Shown piece by piece: positions 8,145 to 16,299 of a stretch of DNA of 64,000 nt (position 1 is the stretch's first letter; each line of letters starts with the position of its first letter). The notes under the pieces are model-generated. The model worked only from the letters and a program-made list of their open reading frames with translations, made no database searches and had not been told where the DNA came from. This DNA is from Azospirillum humicireducens (GTDB lineage Bacteria; Pseudomonadota; Alphaproteobacteria; Azospirillales; Azospirillaceae). A program made the position numbers and the translations under genes. The stretch covers positions 309,118 through 373,117 of the forward strand of contig NZ_CP028907.1 of the NCBI RefSeq assembly GCF_001639105.2, in the 5' to 3' direction.

Positions 8145-9785
8145 ATGCCGAAGATGATGCTGCACCGTGCCGAGGCGCGGGCCGCGCTTGCCCGTGGGGT
8201 GGGCAAGCTGGCGCTGGCGGTGCGCGGCACGCTGGGGCCGAAGGGGACGAATGCGATCATCGACCGCCCCATCGGCACGCCGATGATCTCCCGCGACGGC
8301 GTCAGCATCGCCGCCGAGATCGAGCTGCCCTGCCGCTTCGAGAATATGGGCGCCCAGGTGGTGCGCGAGGTGTCGAAGCAGACCAACGATGTGGCCGGCG
8401 ACGGCACCACCACCGCCACCGTGCTGGCCGATGCGCTGATCCAGGATGGCGTCGCCGTGCTGGCGGACGGTCATGGTTCGGTCGAGTTGGTCGAGGGGAT
8501 GGAGCGCGCCTGCGGCTTCGTCGTCGACCGTCTGCGCAACATGGCCCGGCCGCTGACGGACGATGCGCAGCTGGAGCAGGTGGCGACGGTCGCGGCGACC
8601 GATCCGGCGCTCGGCCGGCTGGTGGCGGACGCCTTGCGCCGTGTGGGGATGGCGGGGGTGATCGACATCGAATATGGCCAGCCGGGCGCGCCGACCGCGT
8701 TGCATGTGCTGGAGGGCATGGTGCTGGACCGCGGCTTCCTGTCCCATCACATGGCGACCGAACCCGCCGGCCAGACCGCGGTGCTGGAACGGCCCTACAT
8801 CCTGATGACAGACCACAAGATCGCCGATCCGGCCCCGGTCCTGCACCTGGTCGACCGCATCGCCGCCGGGGGGCGGCCGCTGCTGATCATGGCCGACAGC
8901 CTGGCGCCGGAGGTGGTGGCCGCCTTGATGGACCTGCGCCGCGATGGACGCGCCACGGTGGTGGCGATCAATCCGCCGGAATTCGGTCACTGGCGTCAGG
9001 CGACGATGGAGGACATCGCGATCCTGACCGGCGGGCGCGTGATCGCGCGCGACCTGGGCGGACGCCTGGACAGGGTGACGGCCGAGGATCTGGGGGGCGC
9101 CGACCGCATCGAGGTGTCCGCCGGCCGCACCACCATCCTGCGCGGCCACGGCAATCCGGACGCGCTGGCCGCCCGCCGCGCGCTGGTACGGCGCCAGTGG
9201 GAGGAGGCGCCGCCCAACATCGAGCGGGACAAGCTGTCCCAGCGGCTGGCGAAGCTGACGCACGGCACCGCCCTGATCGAGGTCGGCGGTGCCACGCCGG
9301 TGGAACAGAAGCGCACGGCTCAGCTTCTGGAGGATTCGCTGGCTGCCGCCCGTGCCGCGCTGTCCGACGGGGTGCTGCCCGGCGGCGGCACCGCGCTGGC
9401 CCGCATCGCCCCACTGCTCGACCGGCTGGCCGCGGATGTGGGGGAGGGCGAAAGGGCCGGGGTGCAATTGGTGCAGCGGGCGATGCTGCAGCCGCTGGTC
9501 TGCATCGCGGAGAATGGCGGACTGGGCGGGTCCGGTATTGCCGCCCGCCTTGCCGAGCTTCCGGAGAGGGTCGGGTTCGATGCGCGCACCGGCCGGTTCG
9601 GCGACCTGTTCGCCGCGGGGATCATCGACCCGGCCAAGGTCACCACGCTGGCCCTGCTGAACGCGGTGTCGGTCGCCAAGCTGGTCCTGACCACCCACAC
9701 CCTGATCGCCGACATCCCCGACGAAGTCGATCCCACCGCCGGCCCCGCCCGCGGCGGCGGAATGGAGCGCTACGGGCGCGCCTGA
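8145..9785 (+). CDS. mimG: operon-dedicated GroEL-like chaperonin
   Basis: Cpn60 protein of 546 aa with RGTLGPKG near the N-terminus, the ATP-site block GDGTTTATVLA and, near the C-terminal equatorial domain, VLPGGGTALAR. It is divergent from housekeeping GroEL, has no groES next to it, and ends in GGGMERYGRA rather than a repeated GGM tail. Such chaperonins follow the monooxygenase genes in prm/mim operons and are known to be needed for folding the hydroxylase. Start chosen at ATG 8145, preceded by GGGAGGGA; the longer open frame overlaps mimD and lacks family sequence. Confidence 0.92.
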   Translation: MPKMMLHRAEARAALARGVGKLALAVRGTLGPKGTNAIIDRPIGTPMISRDGVSIAAEIELPCRFENMGAQVVREVSKQTNDVAGDGTTTATVLADALIQDGVAVLADGHGSVELVEGMERACGFVVDRLRNMARPLTDDAQLEQVATVAATDPALGRLVADALRRVGMAGVIDIEYGQPGAPTALHVLEGMVLDRGFLSHHMATEPAGQTAVLERPYILMTDHKIADPAPVLHLVDRIAAGGRPLLIMADSLAPEVVAALMDLRRDGRATVVAINPPEFGHWRQATMEDIAILTGGRVIARDLGGRLDRVTAEDLGGADRIEVSAGRTTILRGHGNPDALAARRALVRRQWEEAPPNIERDKLSQRLAKLTHGTALIEVGGATPVEQKRTAQLLEDSLAAARAALSDGVLPGGGTALARIAPLLDRLAADVGEGERAGVQLVQRAMLQPLVCIAENGGLGGSGIAARLAELPERVGFDARTGRFGDLFAAGIIDPAKVTTLALLNAVSVAKLVLTTHTLIADIPDEVDPTAGPARGGGMERYGRA

Positions 9786-10009
9786 ACCGGATCCGGTGGC
9801 AGAAAACCTCCACCTTCGGGGAAAGGGGCTCGGAAAAAAAGCCATAGAGTATTCCGCTACTACCGCTCCCGCTTCGGTTCGGCTTATGGTTTCTTATACG
9901 AACAATCCCTGATGCGGAGGATCGGGGCCGGCCTCCGCATCCGGACCGAAGGACAATCGGCGCACGGGCAACAAAACAGCAAAAGACGCCGGGAAGCAGG
10001 GAGGGGGCA
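9786..10009 (+). other. mimG-mimR spacer
   Basis: A 224-bp gap with a 12-bp perfect palindrome ACCGGATCCGGT at 9787-9798 just past the mimG stop, and a perfect 10-bp inverted repeat at 9911-9941. I see no convincing sigma70 or sigma54 promoter, so mimR may be read through from mimG or have its own weak promoter here. Confidence 0.5.
9911..9941. repeat. 10-bp inverted repeat upstream of mimR
   Basis: Arms GATGCGGAGG (9911-9920) and CCTCCGCATC (9932-9941) are perfectly complementary with an 11-nt loop. There is no T-run, so it is more likely an operator or an mRNA hairpin than a terminator. It lies about 70 nt upstream of the mimR start codon. Confidence 0.6.
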
Positions 10010-12124
10010 GTGTTGGCCAAGGAAGAGGTCGCCATCGGCCGTTCGGCCGTTGCGTCATCCGGTCCGGCGTTCCATGCGCTGGCCCATGGCGAATTGACTG
10101 GCGAACGGGCGACGATGAAGGCGTGGGAGGATTTCGTTTCCGGATCGCGGCAGGAAAACCTGCCGGTCCGTGACGTGGTCATCCGATCCTGGGCACGGTG
10201 CCAGAGCTTTCTGGTCGATGCGCGGGCGGACGCGGCGCCGGTCGTCGGTGCCGACCATGTCGAAGCCCTGAGGCGGGAGAATCGCGAACTCCTGCAGGCC
10301 GCGGCCACCACGCTGGCGGAGGCGGCGGATCTTCTGGCCGGCACGCGAACGGTGATGTTGATCACCGACGCCAACGGCGTGGTGCTGGAGGCGGCGGGCG
10401 ACCGGGCGACGCTGAGCGCGGCACGCGACATCAGCCTGGGCTGCGGCGGCCATTGGAGCGAGAGCTGCGCCGGGACCAACGGCATCGGCACGGCGCTGGC
10501 GTCCAAGACGCCGGTGCTGGTCCAGGCGGCGGAGCATTACTGCGCCGGCATCAAGGGGTGGAGCTGTGCCGGTGCGCCGATCCACGATCCGCTGGACGGG
10601 TCGGTCGTCGGGCTGCTCGACATCTCCGGACTGAAGCAGGGATTCAGCGCCCAGGCGCTAGCTCTGGCGGTGGTCGCCGCCCGGCAGGTGGAATGGAACC
10701 TCGCCCGCCAGACCGAGGCGGAGCATGTCCGTCTGCTGGAAGCCTGCCTGGAGGACAGCCAGAAATATGCCGGAGAGGGGCTGATCGCGCTGGATGCGCG
10801 GGGTCGCCTGCTCTACGCCAGCCGCAAGGCGGCACATCTGCTGAAGGCCAGCCTCGGCTCCGACCTGCCTCAGCTCAGCCGCGGAACGAGACTGCCCATC
10901 GTCGGGATCTCCGATATGGCGGGGGCCAATCCGGCGGAGAGCCGACTTCCCGTGCCCGCCGACTGGGTCCGGCCCCTGATGCTTGATGGCGAGCGGCGAG
11001 GCACCCTGCTGGTCATTCCCCGTGCGGCCTCCTGCCGTCTGCCTGCCGGCCGCCGCACGGCGTCCGACGAGACCGACCATGCACGGTCGCGCTTCGGCGG
11101 CATCGTCGGAGCCAGCGACAGCCTGCGCGCGGTGATCGGCCAGGGGGAACGGCTGGCGCCGCTGCCGGTCCCCATCCTGATCGAGGGGGAGACCGGTGTC
11201 GGCAAGGAGCTGTTCGCACGCGCGATCCACGGCCACAGCGCGGTGGCCGGCGGTCCTTTCATTCCCTTCAATTGCGGGGCCGTGTCGCGCGAGATGCTGG
11301 GCAGCGAGCTGTTCGGCTATGTGCGCGGTGCCTTCACCGGGGCGGCGGCGGAGGGGCGGACCGGCCGTTTCGAACTGGCCGACGGCGGCACGCTGTGCCT
11401 GGACGAAGTGGGCGAACTGCCGCTCGACCTTCAGCCCTACCTGCTGCGGGTGCTGGAGGAGGGGGTTCTTTACCGTATCGGCGACAGCACGCCGCGCCGG
11501 GTGTCGGTCCGGCTGCTCGCCATGACCAACCGCAACCTGCGCCAGGAGGTGGCCGCCGGCCGCTTCCGCCGCGATCTGTATCACCGTCTGGCCGTCACCG
11601 CCCTGCGGGTGCCGCCGCTGCGGGAACGGCAGGGCGACGTGTCGCGCCTGATCGCTCATTTCAACGACCTGCTGGCCGACCGGCACGGGCGCGACCCGGT
11701 CCGCTTCTCGGCGGCGGCGCTGGAGCGTCTGCACCGCTATGACTGGCCGGGCAATGTCCGGGAATTGAGGAATCTGGTCGAACGCGCGGTCCTGCTGTCC
11801 ACCGGCGGACTGGTGGATGTCGGCGATCTTCCCGAGGAATTGCGGGACGGCTGCGGCGGCGTGGACGCGGAGGGTTGGCCCCTGGCGGGTCCACCGATGC
11901 CGATGCCTGCGTCTCCCGGCCTGCCGTCCATATCCCCGCCGGCCATGTCCCTGACGGTGACGGAGCAGCGCACCATCGAGGATGTGATCGCCGCCACCGG
12001 GGGAAACCTGTCGGACGCCGCCGCGGTGCTGGGCATCTCGCGCAGCACCCTGTACCGCAAGCTGAGCCAGCACGGCATCCGGCGCGAGGCTATTGGAAAG
12101 GGAATGGGCGCCGCCCGTGCCTGA
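10010..12124 (+). CDS. mimR: sigma54-dependent enhancer-binding activator (AcoR/MimR type)
   Basis: Transcription activator of 704 aa. The N-terminal GAF-like sensor half (CGGHWSESCAGTNGIGTAL typical of AcoR-type regulators) is followed by a AAA+ domain with Walker A GETGVGKE (about 392), the sigma54-contact loop GAFTGA at residues 440-445 and Walker B LDEVGELP, and a C-terminal Fis-type helix-turn-helix (ISRSTLYRKLSQHGI). GTG start at 10010 is preceded by GGGAGGGGG. It is the obvious activator for the two sigma54 promoters flanking 3231-3406. The sensed compound is unknown; a substrate or product of the monooxygenase is likely. Confidence 0.9.
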   Translation: MLAKEEVAIGRSAVASSGPAFHALAHGELTGERATMKAWEDFVSGSRQENLPVRDVVIRSWARCQSFLVDARADAAPVVGADHVEALRRENRELLQAAATTLAEAADLLAGTRTVMLITDANGVVLEAAGDRATLSAARDISLGCGGHWSESCAGTNGIGTALASKTPVLVQAAEHYCAGIKGWSCAGAPIHDPLDGSVVGLLDISGLKQGFSAQALALAVVAARQVEWNLARQTEAEHVRLLEACLEDSQKYAGEGLIALDARGRLLYASRKAAHLLKASLGSDLPQLSRGTRLPIVGISDMAGANPAESRLPVPADWVRPLMLDGERRGTLLVIPRAASCRLPAGRRTASDETDHARSRFGGIVGASDSLRAVIGQGERLAPLPVPILIEGETGVGKELFARAIHGHSAVAGGPFIPFNCGAVSREMLGSELFGYVRGAFTGAAAEGRTGRFELADGGTLCLDEVGELPLDLQPYLLRVLEEGVLYRIGDSTPRRVSVRLLAMTNRNLRQEVAAGRFRRDLYHRLAVTALRVPPLRERQGDVSRLIAHFNDLLADRHGRDPVRFSAAALERLHRYDWPGNVRELRNLVERAVLLSTGGLVDVGDLPEELRDGCGGVDAEGWPLAGPPMPMPASPGLPSISPPAMSLTVTEQRTIEDVIAATGGNLSDAAAVLGISRSTLYRKLSQHGIRREAIGKGMGAARA

Positions 12125-12171
12125 CCCCACCTGCCGCAGGACTGCGTAATCGCTCCAGGGAGGGCCGGTGC

Positions 12172-12543
12172 ATGTGCCAGATCTTCGTCAACACCGACCC
12201 CATCCTGTACGAGGCCCGGTCCCGCTCGGTCCGCATCCATGGCATGGTGACCAGCATCCGGCTGGAGAACCTGTTCTGGAACGTTCTCGCCGACATCGCG
12301 GCGGAGCAGGGGATCACCACCAACCGCCTGATCGTCACCCTGCATGACGAGGTCGTGGAGGTCCATGGCACGATCCAGAATCTCGCCTCCTTCCTGCGTG
12401 TCAGCTGCGTGCGCTATCTGACCATGGCTCCCGGCTCCGTATCCGAGGCTGGCGGGCAGGCGAGGGTTGCGGTTCCCGCATCGGATGGCGGCGGGTCGGT
12501 CCTTGCCTTCCAGCGGGACCGGCGGCTGTCCGATGACGCGTGA
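12172..12543 (+). CDS. ribbon-helix-helix domain protein
   Basis: A 123-aa protein of the RHH_4-like group common in alphaproteobacteria. RSRSVRIHGMVTSIRLENLFWNVL gives the beta strand and first helix of the fold, followed by ITTNRLIVTLHDE and a C-terminal Gly/Ser-rich tail. The ATG at 12172 follows AGGGAGGG. It lies 47 nt downstream of mimR on the same strand and is probably co-transcribed. DNA binding is inferred from the fold; the target and any link to the monooxygenase regulon are unknown. Confidence 0.75.
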   Translation: MCQIFVNTDPILYEARSRSVRIHGMVTSIRLENLFWNVLADIAAEQGITTNRLIVTLHDEVVEVHGTIQNLASFLRVSCVRYLTMAPGSVSEAGGQARVAVPASDGGGSVLAFQRDRRLSDDA

Positions 12544-12563
12544 AGCTGCCGCCGGCCGGCATG

Positions 12564-13523
12564 TCACCTGCCGGACGCGAGCGCCCGGTGGCCGGCTTGG
12601 ATGCTGTCGATGATCGCCTGTCCACGCTCCAGCAGGTAGCTGCGCAGCTGCGCATGCACCGGCAGCAGCGGCAGGCTGCGGCGGTGGGCGATGTACCAGG
12701 AGCGCATCAACGGCAGCCCCTCCACCTTCAGCTCGCGCAGCATGCCCAGCGCCAGTTCCAGATCCACGGTGTGGCGGGACAGCAGAGCGATGCCGATGCC
12801 GGCCATCACCGCCTGCTTGATCGTCTCGTTGCTGCTGGAGGTCATGACGATGCGCGGCGAGAAGCCCTGCCCGTGGAAACAGGCCTCGGTCAGCGCCCGC
12901 GTGCCGGCCCCTTCCTCCCGCGCGATGAAGCCGCTGCCGGCCAGATCGGACAGGCGCAGGGCGGGGGCGTCGGCCAGCGGATGGGTCGGCGCGCAGATGA
13001 TGATGCTGGGATGGCGGGCGAAGGGCTCGGCCAGCAACTCCTCCTCGTCCAGCGGGCGGCCCATGATGGCAAGGTCGACCTCGCCCTTGGCGACCATCGC
13101 GTTGACCTCCCGCCGGTTGCCGTCCTGGAGATGGATCGACACGCCCGGCCGCTCCGCCTGGAAACGGGAGACCATGTGCGGAGCGATGTATTTGGCAGTG
13201 CTGACCAGCCCGATGGTGACGTTGCCGCCGGTCACCCCCTTCAGCGCCTGCATCCGCCGGTCGGCATTGTCCAGCGCCTGGAGGATCAACGTCGCATGCT
13301 CCAGCAGGTCGCGCCCGGCCTCCGTCAGCACGACGCCGCGGCCGACCCGCTCGAACAGCGGGAAGCCGCAATGACCCTCCACCTGCTTGATCTGGAACGA
13401 GACCGCGCCGGGTGTCAGGCCGAACCGCTCCGCCACGCGGGCGAAGGACAGGCTGCGGGCGGCGGCGGTGAAGATCTGGAGCTGGCGCAGCGTGGCATGC
13501 TGGATGGTCATCGGCCAGCCCAT
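12564..13523 (-). CDS. cbbR: LysR-type regulator of the Calvin-cycle operon
   Basis: LysR-family protein of about 319 aa. N-terminal winged helix-turn-helix (ATLRQLQIFTAAARSLSFARVAERFGLTPGAVSFQIKQ region) and a C-terminal periplasmic-binding-like effector domain. Divergent from cbbL with about 110 bp between them, the standard cbbR arrangement; CbbR activates cbb operons in response to NADPH or phosphorylated intermediates. Two ATG codons are possible, 13523 and 13511; neither has a strong ribosome site, and the second gives the more usual N-terminus. Confidence 0.9.
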   Translation of the reverse strand: MGWPMTIQHATLRQLQIFTAAARSLSFARVAERFGLTPGAVSFQIKQVEGHCGFPLFERVGRGVVLTEAGRDLLEHATLILQALDNADRRMQALKGVTGGNVTIGLVSTAKYIAPHMVSRFQAERPGVSIHLQDGNRREVNAMVAKGEVDLAIMGRPLDEEELLAEPFARHPSIIICAPTHPLADAPALRLSDLAGSGFIAREEGAGTRALTEACFHGQGFSPRIVMTSSSNETIKQAVMAGIGIALLSRHTVDLELALGMLRELKVEGLPLMRSWYIAHRRSLPLLPVHAQLRSYLLERGQAIIDSIQAGHRALASGR

Positions 13524-13558
13524 TCATCAGGAATCCCTATCCATACTGTGCTGTGTAT

Positions 13559-13573
13559 TTGAATTTTCCTCAA
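13559..13573. promoter_or_regulatory. putative CbbR binding site
   Basis: A perfect dyad TTGA-N7-TCAA. Its core TGA-N7-TCA fits the CbbR/LysR pattern TNA-N7-TNA (T-N11-A). It lies in the cbbR-cbbL intergenic region, about 35 bp from cbbR and about 60 bp from the cbbL start. Confidence 0.55.
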
Positions 13574-13634
13574 TAGTAGGTGGGGCTAACGTTTTCATCG
13601 GAACGAACCGAACGCCACCGCCAAGGTGAAGACG

Positions 13635-15131
13635 ATGAACTACGTATCGACGACTCTTCCAACGGATCGGACGGCCGCCGATGGGGTTGTCAGCGACCCG
13701 AAGGCCCGCTACCGGCCCGGCGTGCTGAAATACCGCCAGATGGGCTATTGGGAGCCCGACTATGAACCGAAGGACACCGACGTTCTCGCCGTCTTCCGCA
13801 TCACGCCGCAGGACGGCGTCGATCCGGAGGAAGCGGCGGCGGCGGTCGCCGGCGAAAGCTCCACCGCCACCTGGACCGTGGTGTGGACCGACCGCCTGAC
13901 CGACTGCGAGCGCTATCGCGCCAAGGCCTTCCGCGTCGATCCGGTGCCCGGCACGCCAGGACAGTATTTCGCTTACATCGCCTATGAACTCGACCTGTTC
14001 GAGGAAGGGTCCATCGCCAACCTTACCGCTTCGATCATCGGCAACGTCTTCGGCTTCAAGCCGCTTAAGGGCCTGCGGTTGGAGGACATGCGGATCCCCG
14101 TCGCCTATCTGAAGACCTTCCAGGGCCCGGCGACCGGCATCGTGGTGGAGCGCGAGCGGCTGAACAATTTCGGCCGGCCGCTGCTGGGCGCCACCATGAA
14201 GCCGAAGCTGGGGCTGTCCGGCCGCAATTACGGCCGCGTGGTGTACGAGGCGCTGAAGGGCGGGCTCGACTTCACCAAGGACGACGAGAACATCAACTCG
14301 CAGCCCTTCATGCATTGGCGCGACCGCTTCCTCTATTGCATGGAGGGGGTCAACCGCGCCATCGCCGAGACCGGGGAGATCAAGGGCACCTATCTGAACG
14401 TCACCGCCGCCACCATGGAGGACATGTACGAACGCGCCGAGTTCGCCAAGGAACTGGGCAGCGTCATCGTCATGATCGATCTGGTGATCGGCTACACCGC
14501 CATCCAGTCGATGGCGAAATGGGCGCGGCGCAACGACATGATCCTGCACCTGCACCGTGCCGGCCATTCCACCTACACCCGGCAGAAGAGCCACGGCGTA
14601 TCCTTCCGCGTCATCGCCAAGTGGATGCGCATGGCCGGCGTCGACCACATCCATGCCGGCACCGTCGTCGGCAAGCTGGAAGGCGACCCCAATGTCATCC
14701 GCGGTATCTACGACACCTGCCGCGAGACCCATGTGCCGCAGAACCTGCAGCACGGCATCTTCTTCGACCAGCCCTGGGCCGGCCTGAAGCGGGTGATGCC
14801 GGTGGCGTCCGGCGGCATCCATGCCGGGCAGATGCACCAGCTGCTGACGTATCTGGGCGAGGACGTGATCCTGCAGTTCGGCGGCGGCACCATCGGCCAT
14901 CCGGACGGCATCCAGGCCGGCGCCACCGCCAACCGCGTTGCGCTGGAAGTGATGGTCAAGGCCCGCAACGAAGGCCGCGACATCTGGAACGAGGGGCCGG
15001 AAATCCTGCGCGACGCCGCCCGCTGGTGCGCCCCGCTGCGCGCCGCGCTCGACACCTGGAAGGACGTGACCTTCGACTATGCCTCCACCGACAGCGTCGA
15101 TTACGTCCCCACCCCCACCGCGGCGATGTGA
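13635..15131 (+). CDS. cbbL: Rubisco large subunit, form I red type (IC-like)
   Basis: Ribulose-bisphosphate carboxylase/oxygenase large chain, 498 aa. Active-site segments are visible: GATMKPKLGLSGRNYGR (catalytic Lys) and GGLDFTKDDENINSQPF (the Lys that is carbamylated, then Asp-Asp-Glu for magnesium), then HLHRAGH and the phosphate-binding GGGTIGHP. The presence of cbbX and the sequence type place it in red-type form I. Start at ATG 13635 with AAGGTGA six bases upstream; a GTG at 13626 would add three residues. First gene of the cbb operon. Confidence 0.97.
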   Translation: MNYVSTTLPTDRTAADGVVSDPKARYRPGVLKYRQMGYWEPDYEPKDTDVLAVFRITPQDGVDPEEAAAAVAGESSTATWTVVWTDRLTDCERYRAKAFRVDPVPGTPGQYFAYIAYELDLFEEGSIANLTASIIGNVFGFKPLKGLRLEDMRIPVAYLKTFQGPATGIVVERERLNNFGRPLLGATMKPKLGLSGRNYGRVVYEALKGGLDFTKDDENINSQPFMHWRDRFLYCMEGVNRAIAETGEIKGTYLNVTAATMEDMYERAEFAKELGSVIVMIDLVIGYTAIQSMAKWARRNDMILHLHRAGHSTYTRQKSHGVSFRVIAKWMRMAGVDHIHAGTVVGKLEGDPNVIRGIYDTCRETHVPQNLQHGIFFDQPWAGLKRVMPVASGGIHAGQMHQLLTYLGEDVILQFGGGTIGHPDGIQAGATANRVALEVMVKARNEGRDIWNEGPEILRDAARWCAPLRAALDTWKDVTFDYASTDSVDYVPTPTAAM

Positions 15132-15146
15132 GAAGGAGAGTTTTCC

Positions 15147-15587
15147 ATGCGATTGACACAGGGTCAGTTCTCCTTCCTGCCGGATTTGACGGACGAGGAG
15201 ATCACCAAACAGGTGCAATACGCCCTCGACCAGGGCTGGGCCGTGGCGGTGGAGTTCACCGACGACCCGCACCCGCGCAACAGCTATTGGACGATGTGGG
15301 GCAACCCCATGTTCGACCTGCGCGACGCCAAGGGCGTGATGATGGAGATCGATGCCTGCCGCACCGCCCATCCCGAGCAGTACGTCAAGGTCCTCGCCTT
15401 CGACAGCTCCTATGGGTTCGAGACGGTGCGCATGTCCTACCTGATCAACCGCCCGGCCGTGGAGCCCGGTTTCGAGCTGCTGCGGTCGGAGGGGCCGGGG
15501 CGGCGCATCGGCTACACGGTGCGCAGCTATGCCACCGGCCGTCCGCCGGGAGACCGCTATGGCGGGGAGACCCGTCATGGAGCGTGA
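15147..15587 (+). CDS. cbbS: Rubisco small subunit, red type
   Basis: Small chain of 146 aa (RLTQGQFSFLPDLTDEEI N-terminus, then SYWTMWGNPMFDLRD). The extended C-terminal tail is typical of red-type small subunits. It starts 15 nt after cbbL with GAAGGAGAG upstream, and its 3' end overlaps the next gene by 11 nt. Confidence 0.97.
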   Translation: MRLTQGQFSFLPDLTDEEITKQVQYALDQGWAVAVEFTDDPHPRNSYWTMWGNPMFDLRDAKGVMMEIDACRTAHPEQYVKVLAFDSSYGFETVRMSYLINRPAVEPGFELLRSEGPGRRIGYTVRSYATGRPPGDRYGGETRHGA

Positions 15588-16299
15588 GATAGGACCGGGC
15601 AATCTTCTGGCGCCCTCGATCCTCTCCGCCGATTTCGCCCGGCTGGGCGAGGAGGTGGAGCGGGTGGTGGAGGCCGGATGCGAGGTCGTCCATGTCGACG
15701 TGATGGACAACCATTATGTCCCCAACCTGACCATCGGCCCGCTGGTCTGCGCCGCCATCCGGCCGCGCACCAGCGCCGTCATCGACGTTCATCTGATGGT
15801 GCGGCCGGTCGATGCGCTGGTGCCGCTGTTCGCCAGGGCCGGCGCCGACATCGTCAGCTTCCACCCCGAGGCGTCGGAGCATCCCGACCGCAGCCTGGCG
15901 CTGATCCGCGAACAGGGCTGCCGTGCCGGGCTGGCTCTGAACCCGGCGACACCGCTGGCGCATCTGGACCATGTGATGGACCGGCTGGACCTGATTCTCG
16001 TCATGTCAGTCAATCCCGGCTTCGGCGGGCAGTCCTTCATCCCGTCGGCCTTCGAGAAGATCGCCGAGGTCCGCCGCCGCATCGACCGCCACCGCGAGCG
16101 CACCGGCCACGCCATCCGGCTGGAGGTGGACGGCGGCATCAAGCCCGACAACATCCGCGCCGTCGCCGATGCCGGGGCCGACATCTTCGTCGCCGGTTCC
16201 GCCATCTTCGGCGCGCCGGACGCCGATGGCGGCTATCGCGGCGTGGTCGGGCGGATGCGCGCCGCGCTGATGGCCGAACCGGAATGGAGGGCGGCATGA
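15577..16299 (+). CDS. cbbE: ribulose-phosphate 3-epimerase
   Basis: TIM-barrel epimerase of 240 aa interconverting xylulose-5-phosphate and ribulose-5-phosphate. Family landmarks: APSILSADFARLGEEV, HVDVMDNHYVPNLTIGP, DVHLMV, VMSVNPGFGGQSFI and EVDGGI. ATG at 15577 overlaps the end of cbbS; the stop overlaps the cbbX start (ATGA at 16296), so the three genes are probably translationally coupled. Confidence 0.95.
   Translation: MEREIGPGNLLAPSILSADFARLGEEVERVVEAGCEVVHVDVMDNHYVPNLTIGPLVCAAIRPRTSAVIDVHLMVRPVDALVPLFARAGADIVSFHPEASEHPDRSLALIREQGCRAGLALNPATPLAHLDHVMDRLDLILVMSVNPGFGGQSFIPSAFEKIAEVRRRIDRHRERTGHAIRLEVDGGIKPDNIRAVADAGADIFVAGSAIFGAPDADGGYRGVVGRMRAALMAEPEWRAA

Noticed and set aside
8145..9785. 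Housekeeping groEL
   Set aside because: No groES neighbour, divergent C-terminus and position inside the oxygenase operon indicate the specialised paralogue.
9787..9798. Palindrome ACCGGATCCGGT as a mimG terminator
   Set aside because: Too short to form a stable loop and has no T-run; kept only as a note in the spacer entry.
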